A stretch of DNA of 64,000 bases from Tridacna crocea (Eukaryota; Mollusca; Bivalvia; Cardiida; Cardiidae), in assembly GCA_943736015.1 (NCBI GenBank), contig OX031071.1:33016619-33080618 (forward strand), in the 5' to 3' direction. How positions within the stretch are numbered: the first letter of the stretch is position 1; each line of letters begins with the position of its first letter. Below, piece by piece: positions 63,471-64,000 of this stretch. A program made the translations under genes and the position numbers. Under the pieces are notes generated by a model. The model was not told the origin of the DNA. It searched no databases and worked only from the letters and a program-made list of their open reading frames with translations.

Positions 63471-63589
63471 CTCTTTAAACGTGACAAAATTAGTCACGTG
63501 ATCAACAATGTGATTCCTACTTAGCTGTCAAACGGTAACGTGATTTTCATAAACGGTTTAACTCAGCCCAATGCATTGTGCCCTGTTAA

Positions 63590-64000
63590 GCGGTGTCCAC
63601 ACGTGCAAGATTTACCGTAGGCTTACTTCCACATACAAGTTTGTGCAAGTGAGCCCGTAAGTGTGGACGGGAAGCCTGTATACCGTGCAAGTCGATAAGC
63701 ACGGCCTGCAAAACCGTCGACATGTCAAAGATTATAGCGTGTAAACTTTACCGTACGGCGAAGCTTGCGCCGTGTGGACAGGCGTCGTGCCGTGTCTTCA
63801 GCCCGCTAGCAGAAGTCAGCAGCGCAAGATGTCGGATACACGCTCTTACTCAAAGCAATTCATCACAGAGTTTATTGAACTATACCAGTCGTCACCACCA
63901 AAATCTAAACAGGAACTGAAGTTTGCACATGCTTACTTGAAACGTGTGAACACGCATTCTATTTTATTCTAATTGCACAACTTATACCGCGCAAGTAAGC
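63590..64000 (+). mobile_element. probable PIF/Harbinger-type element, cut by window end
   Basis: Sequence rich in GTGTCCACACG, TGAGCCCGTAAGTGTGGACG and GCCGTGTGGACAGGCG motifs, as often found in the ends of Harbinger-type transposons. It leads into the ORF at 63829. Left boundary approximate. Confidence 0.45.
63829..63972 (+). pseudogene. truncated MADF-like DNA-binding ORF
   Basis: AAG-ATG start at 63829. 47 codons: MSDTRSYSKQFITEFIELYQ, then SSPPKSKQELKFAHAYLKR, and TAA. FITEFIELYQSSP resembles the first helix of MADF/Myb-like domains found in PIF/Harbinger accessory proteins. The usual tryptophan-containing continuation is missing, so the ORF is disrupted after about 25 residues. Confidence 0.4.

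Overview
The window looks like nuclear DNA of a marine or freshwater invertebrate, most likely a bivalve mollusc. It is AT-rich and intron-rich, and it is packed with small hairpin MITEs, tRNA-derived SINEs and tandem arrays of kinds familiar from mollusc genomes. No bacterial or phage features were seen. The species cannot be fixed from sequence alone.

The centrepiece is a complete LTR retrotransposon at 29,459-40,637 (11.2 kb). Its 232-bp LTRs are identical by eye, it has a 4-bp target duplication (TTGA), a primer-binding site and a polypurine tract, so insertion was very recent. Gag starts with a helix-hairpin-helix motif and ends with a CCHC knuckle. Pol is in the -1 frame, behind a textbook TTTAAAC slippery site with a candidate H-type pseudoknot. 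It encodes protease, reverse transcriptase, RNase H and integrase (Ty3/Gypsy order), and the integrase carries a C-terminal PHD finger. One in-frame TGA splits pol just before the integrase. In the position where some elements carry env lies a 1,048-codon ORF3. It has a C2H2-like zinc finger, a long charged low-complexity region and an apparently complete TatD-family metal-dependent nuclease domain, and its ATG sits 2 nt after a consensus splice acceptor. The insertion point is 57 bp downstream of the nearest of three CCAAT boxes and 21 bp upstream of a splice-donor motif, as if it had hit the first exon of a host gene.

Region by region. 0-5 kb: a broken CAND1-like exon, SINEs and dispersed repeats. 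5.2-14.4 kb: a possible 9-kb composite flanked by two kinds of short-repeat arrays in inverted orientation. It contains an SGNH-hydrolase pseudogene, a PHD-like fragment, a tandem array of hairpin units and a 1.5-kb minisatellite. 14-29 kb: two good CAND1 exons (20.3 and 22.0 kb) with MITEs, SINEs and degenerate tandem repeats in the putative introns. 29.5-40.6 kb: the retrotransposon. 41-64 kb: mostly MITEs and other repeats, with a few weak candidate host exons. Near the right edge are a frameshifted small ORF and the start of a probable PIF/Harbinger-type element.

A single TTAA-flanked MITE family accounts for roughly 45 to 50 insertions. Its central 69-nt palindrome has perfect 34-nt arms in the best copy. 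Most long-looking frames outside the retrotransposon are chance frames through these repeats.
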